Assembly: GCA_000469685.2 (NCBI GenBank)
Contig: LS997562.1
Coordinates: 44,210,869 to 44,274,868, forward strand
DNA: 64,000 nucleotides
Reading direction: 5' to 3'
Origin: Haemonchus contortus
Taxonomy: Eukaryota; Nematoda; Chromadorea; Rhabditida; Trichostrongylidae
Position numbers and translations under genes: made by a program. The first letter of the stretch is position 1. Each line of letters begins with the position of its first letter. Shown piece by piece: positions 48,701-60,128 of the stretch. Under the pieces are notes generated by a model. It made no database searches and was not told where the DNA came from. It saw nothing but the letters and a program-made list of their open reading frames with translations.

Positions 48701-50924
48701 TTTTTTGTTGTCATTGTGAAGTTGCTATTCTGTGAATGGCAAATTTGCCGCCCATATATTTTCACTCGGAAAAGGACGAAATCAGTACAGTCACGTGGAT
48801 GGATGTCCGTGAGGGTGATTACTTGTGAGAATGGGAGATTGAGATGGCTGGCTGAAGGCATCAAAACGTGGAATCGCGCTAAGATTCGACCAATGGATTG
48901 GAGGTGTTCGGCATGTTACGCTATCGACTTGGGGGGCTTGGGGTATGCTGAAAATTCGGAAATAGGACCCCTTGTCCGTGTCGTGACCTATGGTATCAAT
49001 ATTCAATTAGCTCTAGTTTAGTCTAGCTTATAAATATTTACACTAGCTTGCGTTCCAGCCCTCTAGCTAATTTATTTTTTCGATGCACTTTTTCATCGGA
49101 TATTCCTACCTTTCCAGTTCTTTCCCATGCTTTCGAATATGTGCCAATCACAGCTGTTCAACGTTTTTGAAGCGACTGGTAAAGCTATTCAGCGGCACGC
49201 GCCATGCGTTCAACTCCTGTTTATTTTCGTAGTACTTCTGCATAGGTGCTTGATCACACACAGAGCTAAGAGTTTAGGCGATGATCGTTTCAGTAAGTTT
49301 ATACTTTCAGATTACTCACCCCATGATCAACCTCACTTTAAATGATGGGACCTTGCCATACAGTCTTCATAACAATTTTAAGTTTCCCTTTTTTCTTCCT
49401 ATTTTTCTTATTCGATGGTGCATTTGTGATTCCCTATATGAGTGTGCGTGGGTGTTCACTTTTTCGGCCCTTTTCATTTTCGTTTGGTTTGTCCAGATGG
49501 GGAAGAAGAGCTGACGATTGCTTCCAGCACCTAAATAAATCATGGGATTGTGATGCTAATCCCCGAAATCGGCGCTGTAGCAGTGGATTGCCGTTTGCCC
49601 TACATTCACGGTATATCCACAACAACCCTATTTTTTCGCATTTCTTAAAATCAGGAGCGCTTCAGTGTTGTTGACGCCAACATTGTCAAAAGTCGGATTT
49701 CCTGCTGGGCGCCCCAGTGGCGCCAAGGATTCCTTGTATGGCTGTCTTGAAACCCACTGGCCTAATTTTTGATGCGTAACAAAACTTGAAGCTCCAGAAA
49801 TTAAAGTCCTCACTGAGCTATTTGATACCAATCTTGGCCCACAGTGAGTTCAGCGAGCTTAACTTTTAATGATTGAACCTAATAATGATAACAGTATCAC
49901 ATAAAGAATCTATATCTGTAGATGTCTCCGAAGTCACGCATGGTAGTGATTTATTTGAATTCACTTGTCCTCATCAAGTTTGCTTATCAGAAATCTCACG
50001 ACTTCTCTCCCGAACCGAAATAGAACTGACTGCTATTGACTTTTGAAGAAGTATCACATTTTCCCCAAACCAGGTCCCACCGGATTAGGTGAGAGAGTAG
50101 GTGTAAAGGTGTAAATATTATAATTTCCTTCAAGGAAGCAGTCAAAAAACCACCGTGAATAATACTATGACAGGCAAGGAATATTTTCAATAATTTCTTC
50201 AACCCCGAATACATCCGAAAAAGGAGTGCAACCATAGAAGTAAGAATGAATCTTCTGGTGAAGTGTCTTCACAGATATTCATTCTTTCAGCTCTATATTG
50301 TTACAATCAGAAAATTCCCATCCTTAATAAGGTTTACTATCACATACAGCAGTTCTTCCCCAAGCCTATGACCATTTCCTTATATGAGATTTGAAACTTT
50401 GTATGGAAAATTGAAATATCTATTTCAGTTTTGAGGGTTCTGCCTAGTGTAGTCTCCTAGGTATGTCGTAGTCGTCTCCTATCTGAGCTGAAGCTCCGGT
50501 ACCGACGATCCTTGAAGTCACGTACTGCCCTCTTGAACCTTTGATCATTTAACTTCTTTCCGTCTCAGCTGGAGATTCAAAAATGAATATTGGTGGCTTT
50601 CGCCGAGTAGGTGAGGCACCCTAGCCTTCCCTAGCCATTGAAAGTTTCCTTGTTCATTTCTTCATGTGTATGTACTTGTACCCGTCAATCTTGAGCTTTG
50701 AATTTCAGAGCTATTGCGAAAGTTGGCACTGCCCTGCTATAATAGATCGCAAATTTTTGCCCTACATACGTTTGGGAATTGGTCAGGATGGATTGGTGTC
50801 TGGGCTTGTTGAACTGACAGCAACTTTTCTTTCCCTAGTTGTTCTATTTCTTTGGAAATCAAACAGCAGTGCAAAATTCGGCCCATTGACGTCAGAAGAG
50901 TTGAATTTAGTAATCGAATTTTGA
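42778..50924 (+). CDS. Tetraspanin-like protein, 3' part (5 exons found)
   Basis: Exons: 42778-42901, 45027-45120, 45917-45991, 46244-46260 (17-nt microexon) and 50709-50924 (TGA). All four junctions are in phase and encode 174 residues. The first exon carries a hydrophobic helix (VAIIAGPVATVVIFNAI), taken as TM3. The large extracellular loop follows with the hallmark CCG (MVCCGLLDQYI). A second motif, VIPASSYCESWHC, corresponds to the P-x-SC-C...GC pattern of tetraspanins, and TM4 is VSGLVELTATFLSLVVLFLW, with a short tail. Tetraspanins organise membrane microdomains and bind integrins, proteases and receptors. TM1, TM2 and the start must lie upstream of 42778 and were not found. The first exon is the weakest assignment; the CCG, microexon and last exons are strongest together. 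The last intron is 4.4 kb. Confidence 0.6.
42902..45026 (+). other. Intron of the tetraspanin-like gene, no feature seen
   Basis: No nested exon accepted. An AAAT-rich patch lies at 44990-45005. Confidence 0.5.
47785..47850 (+). repeat. (AAT)n microsatellite
   Basis: An imperfect AAT run with scattered G, C and T interruptions. Confidence 0.95.
47930..48180 (+). repeat. tRNA-derived SINE, diverged copy
   Basis: The body blocks GAGCCATCCATGGATTTGG, CCCAAACTCGTCTGAGAGG and CATGCACATTCATAACATCA are shared with the other copies. The tRNA-like head is badly eroded. Confidence 0.6.
48349..48370 (+). repeat. Short interspersed repeat, core GCATGGCGTAT
   Basis: The exact core GCATGGCGTAT occurs four times in the window (about 20797, 27450, 30732 and 48350). 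Relatives lie at 1611-1630, 30961-30980, 31809-31826 and, on the minus strand, 55558-55575. This copy continues CCCAAGCTGCT, as does 1611-1630 with one change. An 11-mer is expected about 0.03 times by chance in both strands here, so this is a real repeat family of unknown extent. Confidence 0.7.
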
Positions 50925-52995
50925 CACTACACATTCTACAAGTGCAGATGTTCAACTGGCAGGCGGACTTCAAATACTTTTTCGGAAAAAACACACCCAC
51001 GGTTGAGGTGACGTGTGTTTTGTGATTCGATGGAATGCTGGAATCTGCTGAGTGAATCGGATTCTGCCTCAGCTGCATAACACGAATTCTGGTCGACAAT
51101 TTGTGGAAGCGCTACTCAGGAGTAATGCTGAAAGTACAAAGAAGACTCAGAGTGTGTTTTATTGAGAGAACGTTGCTAACCTAGATGAATTTAGCCCTTA
51201 CTAAAGGTTTTGTACATTACTATGGACTGAATTTGGGCGATATAATTAGTTTTTGGAAACCGAGGCACTAGGCCGGCTTCAAAAGAACGTAGAGAACAGT
51301 TGGATTAGGCCTGTGGTGACAGGCTGAAAAGTAGGATTTATATAGTTATTGACATCCCTATCACTCAGTTTGACCATAGCCTGCGTAGGAAACATTTCTC
51401 ACCATTTCTCTGGTAATTATTTTAAAAATATATTTCTGACTATGTTCTTTACAGAATGAGAACGCTTCTTAGTTTTGCTTTTCCGGAATCCGCTTTTCGA
51501 CATGACATCTGGCAATTCCTATTTCCCAATCGGTATCTTACGCTCGAGAAAACATGATATTCTAGGATATCTTCATTGATAGCTCGTGGAGCAGTAATAC
51601 GAATTCAAATTTTCTTAAAACCGTTTTAAGTAGCCTTGGATTTCTCATTACATCATCCAAAATCCGCCAGTCTGTGAGGTGATCCCTGGAAGAGTGCTCC
51701 AGACCGCGAAAAGAGAAGTGGTCGGTGAAGAAGCGCGATTGCGTCCATTTCATCCCGTTGAGTGCCTTCTGACCACGGCAATTATGACCACATTCTCACA
51801 TTTTTGATTACGTTTATGGGCGCCGAGTAATTTTTCGGCGCTGATGGTCTGGGCCAAATAGGATCTCGCCTTCTTGGCCCGCTCCTAACAGGCTTCCATG
51901 AATTTGGAGAGTAAAAAAGGGTAACAGCATGTGATATGTATAGAATTTACTTATGTATTGGTTCCAGTTGAGTTGTTGACAAGAGAAGAACCCAAATTGT
52001 TTTTCAGTGGGAAGTGTTAGCCGACAGAAGGGCTGAACTGCGCCACTTTTTGGTAGCCTCCCCTTTACTGCCCCGAAAAGTTTTTAGTTGAATTTTTCTG
52101 GTCATCTTGGTCGAGCCATGGACTTCACCTAGCATTTCCCGCATTTTGATTACAACTAACAGCACTAGTAATTAGGCTAATTCCTACTCTGGACTTGTTT
52201 ACTTGTTTATTTATTTATGCATCATCAGCCCATGAAAAAGCGTAGCGAGGCGTGTAGTCACTCGTCACCAGTAAAAATGTCACTTTGATAAAGTTGTATG
52301 TTCTTTAGGAGAAAGATTTCAAAGAAATGCCCTGAGCTCAAATTCGCAGCGTGTAGGGGTACGTGGGAGCGTAGCCACATCTGGGTCCCTTCTTTTTTTT
52401 TGGCCCTCTATCTCCACAACTTTCCATTTCCCGCTTTATCTTGTCTTTTTCTTCAGACTCTTTTTCTTTTTCTGAGAGTTTCTACGCCGAGCTATTCACC
52501 TAATCCTTGGTGTAAAAATGGTCCCGAACCTCGGACGCTCCCTGCTAACCTCCAGCTCCCACACATTCCTTTCCTGTTTAGACCTTCATTTCCCAGCCGA
52601 CGTGTCCCCTAATTGAGATTGTGGCTTCTATCCAAGTAAAATGGTACCTCTCATATTGTACATTAATGAACTTTTTCCAATCGACTGTCTTCATTAGAAA
52701 TTCATGAGCTTTTCCACCCTATATCCAACTTATCCTTTCTGCAGTTCCCCTTCTTTCTAGGATGTCCATTCTTCTCTCCAATTCAGCCTGTGAAAGCTAC
52801 TTGATGAAGGAAACGTAGAGGGTAGTCAAGAGTGAAACTCAATTTTTACAACCCTACGATTTCTAACATCATAAATGTTCCCGAGTGGGAATGCTCACGC
52901 TACGCTGCGGCAGTAAAAGTGCCTCTGAATCGCGGTCATTTTTCATCGGCCGTCTGTTTTGTGTGGCCGTAGGGGCTGGGAGCTTAGAGCAGAGC
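50925..52995. other. Intergenic, no gene seen
   Basis: No supported exon or repeat was recognised in this 2-kb stretch, apart from scattered short ORFs without splice signals. Confidence 0.45.
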
Positions 52996-53256
52996 CTACT
53001 CGGATGGGCTTCGGTTCTCCCCGACGGGTCTCCAGTTCTTCGCCTTCTCCTTAATCATCTGTTTCTTCTTCAATACGAGCTGATATTGATCGAGCTGTTG
53101 TGTTCTTCTTAAGAATTGCGAGAAAATCCAATTACCGACGACAAATGTGACAGCGACAAGGCAATGTGCAAGCGGAGCTGATAAGTTTGGGATGGGATCT
53201 CCTCTTCTTCTCTCGTCCCTCCCATAGAGATTTTCAAAATTATTATAATAGTTCAT
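52996..53256 (-). CDS. Candidate small single-TM protein exon
   Basis: The minus frame reads APLAHCLVAVTFVVGNWIFS (one transmembrane helix), then a basic, coiled-coil-like tail (FLRRTQQLDQYQLVLKKKQ...) ending WRPVGENRSPSE and TAG. The composition is typical of a real small integral membrane protein with a cytosolic C-terminus. The frame is open up to an ATG at 53256. An acceptor TTATCAG before 53177 suggests that the true exon is 52996-53177 (entry phase 1), with the first exon elsewhere. No AATAAA lies close downstream. I do not recognise the family. Confidence 0.5.
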   Translation of the reverse strand: MNYYNNFENLYGRDERRRGDPIPNLSAPLAHCLVAVTFVVGNWIFSQFLRRTQQLDQYQLVLKKKQMIKEKAKNWRPVGENRSPSE

Positions 53257-53313
53257 CCTTAGCTCTAACGACTTTTACACTGCTTACATTATTATTATTG
53301 CCGTTATTTCAAG

Positions 53314-54944
53314 TGGGCAACAGTAATGTTCCTGTTGAAGTGAAGGCCGTGAAGTCCACTGGACCCTCCTCGCTCGAACGACACGAGGTATACCAATCCT
53401 TGCATTCAGAGTATTATAATACTTCGAATTAAATACATTAAATCCTGTTATATTATATTATATTATATTATATTATATTATATTATATTATATTATATTA
53501 TATTATATTATATTATATTATATTATATTATATTATATTATATTATGTTGTAATATATAATATTATATCATAAAATATGATTGAATATCAATAATATAAT
53601 ATAATATAGTATAATATAATATAATATAATATAATATAATATAATATAATATAATATAATATAATATAATATAATATAATATAACATAACATAGTATTAT
53701 ATTATATAATACAATATAATTTAATTTAATTCAATTTAGTATAATATAATTTAACGCAATATAACACAGTATATTTCGATACGACGCATTTACTATGCAT
53801 TTACTATTTTATGCTAAAAATCATTTTCTGGTTAACTATACTATATATAATTCCTTATAAATAGTCAGAAAAAATAGTCTTTAATAGTAACTATCGGACG
53901 GGAATGAAATTTCCTGTTTCATTGACTGATCATGAGAAAAGGACCGACTGGGTTGCGTTTAATGCCTCATTCCTGAACGTTTTGCCATTGCATTTGTTGA
54001 CCGCTGAAGGTGCTGTACCTGCTGTAATCCTTCAGAAAAATCCTAGAACTACGTTTTTTCAGTAGTTCTGAGGACTTATTACTTAGTTGTGGCCTACTGC
54101 GTACCATTTCCGATTAATATGGGGTGTCATGCTACAGTGATCGCCTGTAATTACCTGAATGTACCTTGGAGTGGTAATTGTCAACGTATTGAATCAAAAC
54201 GACCTTGGGCTACTACAGTTCAGGTGTCATTCCATTTGACACCTGTTGATTGCCGGTAATTATCAAGTATCCAGCTAAGTCCTTCTATATAATCCAGATT
54301 TTTGGTCTTCCTAGTTTTGACAGAAAAAAATCATTGCTGCTGCTAGAATGTATACGAAATAATGGTTGTTTCAAGTGGGAAATGACCTGAACATTAGTTT
54401 TGAACAATCTTCTCCTTACTAGGTAACCTCGTTTGGTTACTCGACTTACTGTTAGTGTGCGAGGGTTGAGGAGAGGCCAGTGTTCCAGCTTCTAGAATTT
54501 TCTGCCAGGTTCACTGTCGGAGTTTCTAGTTATGACATCTCCAGAATGATCTTTTTTAAGCTTTTTACTGAAAATCCTCCTTTTTCGGATTTGTAAAAAA
54601 GGTACATAATTTTAGCAAATAGTGTTGACAATACTAATTCATGATATTGATAGCAAACTATCGCAAATTACAGTACAACTGATCAAAGTTGTACATTAAT
54701 TAATGATAATAAGTGGTATTTATTAATAAATAGATATAATCAGCAACAGACGTAGTAAATAAAATAGAAATATATGAGCGTCTTCAAATCAACGATCTAG
54801 GCAATGAATGAGATTGGTGAAATTTAAAGTAATCACAAAAACTTGGTCACCAAAGGTAGCTGAAATAAGAGTTTTTTTTTTCATTCCTAAAAAGATCTAT
54901 TCAGGAAATGATAGTTCAACTACGACGAACACTGACGGTTGAAG
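53314..54944 (+). CDS. Two linked exons of an unidentified plus-strand gene
   Basis: Exon 53314-53387 (acceptor TTATTTCAAG, donor GTATAC) encodes GNSNVPVEVKAVKSTGPSSL then ERHE. Exon 54905-54944 (acceptor CTATTCAG, donor GTAAAT) encodes EMIVQLRRTLTVE. The junction is in phase (0/0). The pentamer arrays at 53449-53685 sit in the intron between them. The peptide is charged and helical at the end, with no domain I recognise. The upstream start and further exons were not located. These exons may belong with those at 58932-59479, but the connecting exons are missing. Confidence 0.4.
53449..53685. repeat. Facing ATTAT / ATAAT pentamer arrays
   Basis: About 19 near-perfect TATTA units at 53449-53546 are followed, after a 44-bp spacer, by about 19 ATAAT units at 53591-53685. 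The second array is the reverse complement of the first, so the pair is a large AT-only inverted repeat with arms near 95 bp. Degenerate units continue to about 53775. Confidence 0.95.
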
Positions 54945-55060
54945 GTAAATTATACCCAGCCTAGATATAGCCAGAAGTTTTGAAAAAATTGCGAAAAGGT
55001 CAGCGAATGCAATGTAGTAATCAGTAATGTAATAAAGTTTAAAGTAAAGTTTTTGGCGTT

Positions 55061-55334
55061 AATCAATCCCGTCTGAGGGATGCGTCCCCGCACTAGACTT
55101 CCATTCAGAATCGTATTGGCGTAATGAGTGCGTATGTGGCCTATACAATGACTTGCGGTGGCCAGCCGATGTACAAGTCAGTGCTTTTATCCTCCCAGAC
55201 GAGTCTGGTACCAATTCACCGACCCCGGAGGGATGGAAGGCTTGGTTGACCTAGGCGGGCATCGATCCGGGACTCGAACCCCTGACCGTGCGTGTGATAC
55301 AGTGCGCCACTTGCCACTACACCACCTCCGCCCC
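55061..55334 (-). repeat. tRNA-derived SINE, best-preserved copy
   Basis: On the minus strand the head GGGCGGAGGTGGTGTAGTGG contains a pol III A box, and GGTTCGAGTCC at 55280-55270 is a perfect B box at tRNA spacing. The body then runs CCAAGCCTTCCATCCC, GGTACCAGACTCGTCTGGG, AAAGCACTGACTTGTACATC and GGCCACCGCAAGTC to about 55061. Other copies lie at 395, 1121, 3640, 4590, 29020 and 47930. The family is thus about 270-310 bp. The small ORFs across it are not genes. Confidence 0.8.
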
Positions 55335-57017
55335 TATCAGTAATGTAATACATTATATATTTCACATACAATAAGCTGCGCTGCATTTTCCGCCCACAGT
55401 ATTTATGCAGGTCTTTGCAACTGGTTTCTTTTTTATTTGCCAAGAGGAATTCGCGGAATGAGCACGTGTTTGGCAAACTTCCCTAAATTTCCATCGATTG
55501 CTTCATACAACGGTTTCTAACTATGGACGTTCATAATGTGAGTAATCAGAAAGAGCTTTCGGGATACGCCGTGTGCTGAGCTTCCACTCATCGCTGTGAA
55601 ACTGAACGAATGTGTGTTTCTCACAGCTTCTAGTCTTTCGGAGTTTTTTCTCTCTTGTTTATGTAGTGTTTCATGCATATATAATGCCATTAAACGTGCT
55701 TCTGAGCTGTTACAGTGGTTCCCTTAAAAATTATTTTTCGTTCTTCTCAAACTTGACACAAAATTGCGAGTTCAATTCAATTCTGAACACAATTCAGTTT
55801 CTTTTTCTTAAATTTTTTTTATATCATTGAGGAAGTGCATGAATTGAGTTCTCAATAGAGGTGAACAAGAGATATCTTTGTTAAGGACACTCTATGAAAA
55901 AGGCCGTCCACTGGACGAATTAGGCCATAGAGTTCAGTAAACGAGGTAGCGCAAGGGCAGAACAAAGTTTCCGTCGGAGTTTTTTCTTTACGATTCTCGT
56001 CCACAATCTTCGCGGTGTCAGTCTGATCACTTCGTGAATTTTCTTTAGCATTCTTTATTCATACGTTCTGAAGTCTACTCTTCAGGCATGCTTTCTTTTT
56101 TTGTCTTTTAGCCTTTTTTTCTAGACATACCATTGGCCAGGGCATATAATGTGCGGTATGTTACCTGTGCTGCTTCCAAGATTTTTACTGTGGCTATGTA
56201 GATCTACATGGTAACTGCTGGATTACGGTACATCCATTTCTGTCGTAGGAATGTTTTTAATTTTTTTAACCCATAAAAAACTTATACAGCCAAATAAAAT
56301 AAATGTAAATAAATGTAGGACAATAGGAGTTTTCCAAGTAACTCGAGCAATACTTGGAATTTTTTTGTAAATTACTACTCCGATTTTGTGGCCTTATGTT
56401 AATTATTTTGCAAATATCGAATTACTGTACAGTTAGGCGCTTTTACAGTAACCAAAATAATACCATGAGGGTGAAAGAAATTTGTTTTTGAAAAACGCAC
56501 CCCAAATTTCTCGGTTCAAACAGGTTCCCGTTCTGTTTTCGAGGAGTGACACGACATTGGCTTGTAAATAACAATTTTCTTTGTCGGTTTCGAGAATCGA
56601 TGCTGTTTGGGAGAGTCATTTTGACGGAAATCTGGGGTTTTGAAGATTTTCTGCGGGGAAATCGATGACTGATTCGTCCATTTTACCGGTGTAGTCGAGA
56701 TGAAATTCCAGTGTCTCAAGTTTTACCAGAGAGCGTGATGGTTTTCACCTGCGTCTTTATCATCTAGTTCATCACAACTGCCTTAGCTCCCAGATAGATA
56801 GGTTGCCATGGCCATCATACCATTTGAACAGACAAAATGCTTCGAGCGCTCTTCCATTGAGATCAGTCTTTGAACCTTCAAACTATCGATGGGCTTTCGT
56901 ATGGATACAGGATAGCATAATGATTGGATATTCTCACACTCAGGCTATCTAGGCTACTAGATATATCTAGATAGATATCGGTATCTACTCAGGCTGTTAT
57001 GGTGTTATTTACACGAA
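55335..57017. other. Intergenic or intronic, no exon accepted
   Basis: A minus-strand relative of the GCATGGCGTAT repeat lies at 55558-55575. A possible exon after ATTTATGCAG (55411 onward) fits the phase of exon 54905-54944 but lacks a good donor. Confidence 0.4.
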
Positions 57018-58700
57018 CTAAACTACAATCACCGGGTCCAACTTAGAGAATGAAATCACTCTTTCCCTTGTACTGAAGCCCACTCGAACATTATTACAAA
57101 CTTTGGTAGATGCCGATGTACAGTAGAATACCCCCGGAGGGTTAAGTTCCATCCAAATATAAAAGAAAACGTTAATGTTTGAGGTGGAACCCAGCGACGT
57201 TGAAAACTTTGCACATGTACGACCTCTTCCTTTCAGAGTCGCGTTCCTCAGGACTTCTCGTTTATTTTTTACATCTTGTTTGTTCACCTTTCCAGGACTA
57301 TGGCACCGATAGAAAATAGGGCAACCTTGCGAAATCTGCGCCCCCTTTTCCTCCTTTATGTGATCAGATATGGTCCTGTTCTGTTTCGTTTCCTTTTTTC
57401 CTTCCTCGAATGGGAGCTTGACCTTGTTTGTCTTCATGATCGCGTCACCCAATGATTTCATGTCTATTGAACTATCAAATGGAAAGTCCTTCGAACTGCA
57501 TCGGACAGTAACTCAGATTGCTATTTAGGGCCGACCGGCGATTCGTCATGGGGCCTATTCGAATGCCCTTTCATTTGCTTAATTATTGATGAGAATCGGT
57601 GCAAAAGCCATGGCGCAGTCGTTGCATCACGTAGTCCTTTTCCAGTTTCGAATGAGAATTTAGACTTCAAGGTTTTTTTTGCCGTTTATCGCTAGGGAAG
57701 CCTACACTGGGAGGATAGTACGGGGCGGTGATCATGTCTTCTTGGATGTTTCCGGGTAATAAACCGACTTCACAAGAGTGGATGTATCGCCATACTCGTC
57801 TAGGAACCTTCCAGAAACGTTTCGTTTGCCCATTCAAAGTTGAATTTCGGACTATGTGTGGGTGGTGGGTCATTCCTCAAAACTACTTCACCTCCTTCCC
57901 AATTGCGACTATATTGCAACTTTTTGTCGATGGACTTGTTTTTCTTGTTTATCACTGAGGAATTGCAACCATATGCCTTTGCCAGATGCCCACAATCTGC
58001 GTAAACTTCTCCAAAGCTTTGCGGGAAGCCTTGGCGAAGTTTCGAGATTGACAAGCGTCCGTTGGGCCACGGTTGGATCACTTGAAAGCTCCTTTACCAA
58101 TTGTCAACGGACTTTTTACAAATAATTCCGTAAAAATGTAATCTAGGTTGGGGCAGACCAATACTCACAATTGTGGGCTAAGAATCACCAGGATCGGGTA
58201 TTATTTGTGGTGTTCCCCGTCCTTATTGTGATGTGATTTGGCTTTTACGGGACGTCTAATTGCTGGCCATTGCACGTAACGGTTCCAGGCGCGAATCTTC
58301 TGTGGCCATCTGTTGGCAGCCATTGTTCTTCGAAAAGTTCATCCCAGTCAGCGCAGAAGGTCACCTAATGGATTAATTCGTTCGGAAAGGGCAAACACTA
58401 GCGCAGTGTTGCAGACTATATAGACAGGAAACCAAAAACACTTCCGGCACTCAGGACTTCCGATCCAATGAAAGCAGTTCCGGGAATTTTTTTTTTTGCT
58501 TTTTCTTTTTGTATCGAACCGTTTGTTCAGAGGATGAAAGTCGTGGAACGCCTTCTTTTGTTGCCGTTCCCCATCGGGAGAGAACCGGGCTGATTCTTTA
58601 GGCGTTCGTCCCATAGTTGACCATGCTGAAAACAAGCTCGGCGAAGGGGTCCGTCAACGCAGTGTCGCACGTATTTAATGGTGGGGAAAATGGGGTCCGT
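57018..58700 (-). other. Unresolved coding-like block, possibly a decayed mobile element
   Basis: Several minus-strand ORFs lie in sequence here (57018-57461, 57667-57873, 57800-58081, 58348-58635) with protein-like runs such as KRFWKVPRRVWRYIHSCEVG and LFEEQWLPTDGHRRFAPG. They are in different frames, separated by stops, with no consistent splice sites. Plus frames are also partly open. This looks like a degraded element or pseudogene, but I could not identify a transposase, integrase or reverse transcriptase motif, and no terminal repeats were seen. Confidence 0.3.
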
Positions 58701-58931
58701 ACAAAGACGGAAGTCAAAGACAGTTTTGGGAACAGGAGCTGTCCACCCTTATTTTCACTTTGTAGATTTTTTGCACAAAATCAATTGGAAGCCCGAAAAG
58801 AAAGTCAATCGATAGTCGATAGATAATCTATCAAGTCTGTGGTTTACGTAGTATACGGATCAAAAAAGAAGGTCCATCTTGATCTTCCTTCGACATTTTT
58901 TATATTGCATTTTTCTTCCTTTTTTCCAAAG

Positions 58932-59479
58932 TGTTAAACTTGCTCTGATACCCAAAGAATCCGCCCATACGTACAATCCGTCCAGCAAAGCCTCCTTGTC
59001 CTCAAGCCTCCTTAGCTCCAATGTGCTCGGTATCAAGTCTGGTTTCAGCCTCTATGAAAGATCACCATGCCCTGGATAGATGTTTAAAAATTAGTGAATC
59101 GTTGAACTCGTCCAATGGGCAGAGCTCAGTTTGCCTGTGGTGCTGAATTTTTCCCATTGGAATTTTTCTAAAGATTTCCACGGATGTAAACCAATCAAAT
59201 ACAACGATCTTTGTGCATTCTTCAGCAAGCTGGAACGTGTACTTCATAAAACCCGTCCAGTGGCGAGTACTAAAAACTCTATGCAAACTTTTGCAACTCA
59301 GTCTTACAAAATTACGGGTATGCTCTATTGTACAAGTATAGGTTAGCACATTGCTTCACTTTTTGTTTCCACGAAAGACCTTCATTTTAGGTGCTCGTGG
59401 AACTCGTTTCATGAATCCTGAGAAACTAGTTTATGGGCGTGACCTTCCTCAGTTTTTAGGGCCCATAGTCTACGTTTAG
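58932..59479 (+). CDS. Three linked exons of an unidentified gene, 3' end
   Basis: Exons 58932-59029 (VKLALIPKESAHTYNPSSKA...), 59123-59317 (LSLPVVLNFSHWNFSKDF, then NDLCAFFSKLERVLHKTRP) and 59391-59479 (ARGTRFMNPEKLVYGRDLPQ..., ending TAG) join with matching phase at GTATCA/GGGCAG and GTATGC/ATTTTAG. The introns are only 93 and 73 bp, as is common in nematodes. The peptide begins with a Ser-rich stretch and continues into an alpha/beta-like segment. I recognise no domain. The first acceptor (TTCCAAAG) is weak. The minus frame 59062-59349 is also open, so strand assignment is not certain. Confidence 0.4.
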
Positions 59480-59819
59480 TTCGGGACCTGAAAAGCAGGC
59501 CATTACTCTTCCTCAACTGGAAGCTAACTTTTTGCAATGGTTTTCAATCGTAGAGATTTTTCGGAAAACTCGTCCCCTTGATGACGTGTTGACATTACAG
59601 CACATATCCTTTCTATTGAATCACTTTGCTTTGGGAATAACTTTTACTTAAGAAGGTGATCCAGAAGTCATGGAGCACGAAGTATTTCACGTCATTTTGG
59701 CCTTTCTGACTCATAGATCGCTTGCAATCTATGCAACTCGTCCATCGTCGACTAGTGTTACACATTGACCTCGGGGTTTTTTTTCGCACGTTTTTTGTTT
59801 GGCACCATTTAGAAGGCAT

Positions 59820-60128
59820 CTAAAAAGTGGCGACGATGCAGTAACAGGTGTCCATCAGTCAGTCAGTCGGCTAGTCGCTGGGTCGGTCTCAGTTGGCCCG
59901 ACCAACGGGGCTTATGGGTGGGGGTGGGCCAGCCAGGCCTGGCCGTCCCCGAGCGCTAAGGCGTCGATCAGGCCGACCACTCGTCGTCGTCACAGCACGC
60001 GTTTCACTCAACACCTTTGTAACCATCACCACAGGTCGTCACACGACGTACTTATCACATCTCTCTCCCGCATAGATACCATCAGCTATTGATTTATCGA
60101 TCTGGAAGCTCTTATCGTCTCCTCTCCA
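59820..60128 (+). promoter_or_regulatory. GC-rich block before a candidate first exon
   Basis: Roughly 59860-60010 is markedly GC- and CpG-rich in an otherwise AT-rich region and lies just upstream of the candidate start at 60129. It could be a promoter or 5' UTR. The 97-codon ORF across it (59799-60092) is low complexity and probably incidental. Confidence 0.25.

Larger units (their letters stand above)
46261..50708 (+). other. 4.4-kb last intron of the tetraspanin-like gene
   Basis: It contains an AAT microsatellite (47785-47850), a SINE copy (47930-48180) and a GCATGGCGTAT repeat (48349-48370). An exon-like stretch at 49129-49180 (F-F-P-M-L-S-N-M-C...) was considered and left out because it breaks the reading phase. 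Confidence 0.5.

Noticed and set aside
49129..49180. Possible tetraspanin exon after CTTTCCAG
   Set aside because: No frame joins the CCG exon (phase 1) to the last exon (phase 0) through it with good donors. The 17-nt microexon does.
57018..59800. Mariner transposase (hookworm bandit type) suspected from ORF clusters
   Set aside because: No D,D34D-type motif, helix-turn-helix or terminal inverted repeats could be found.
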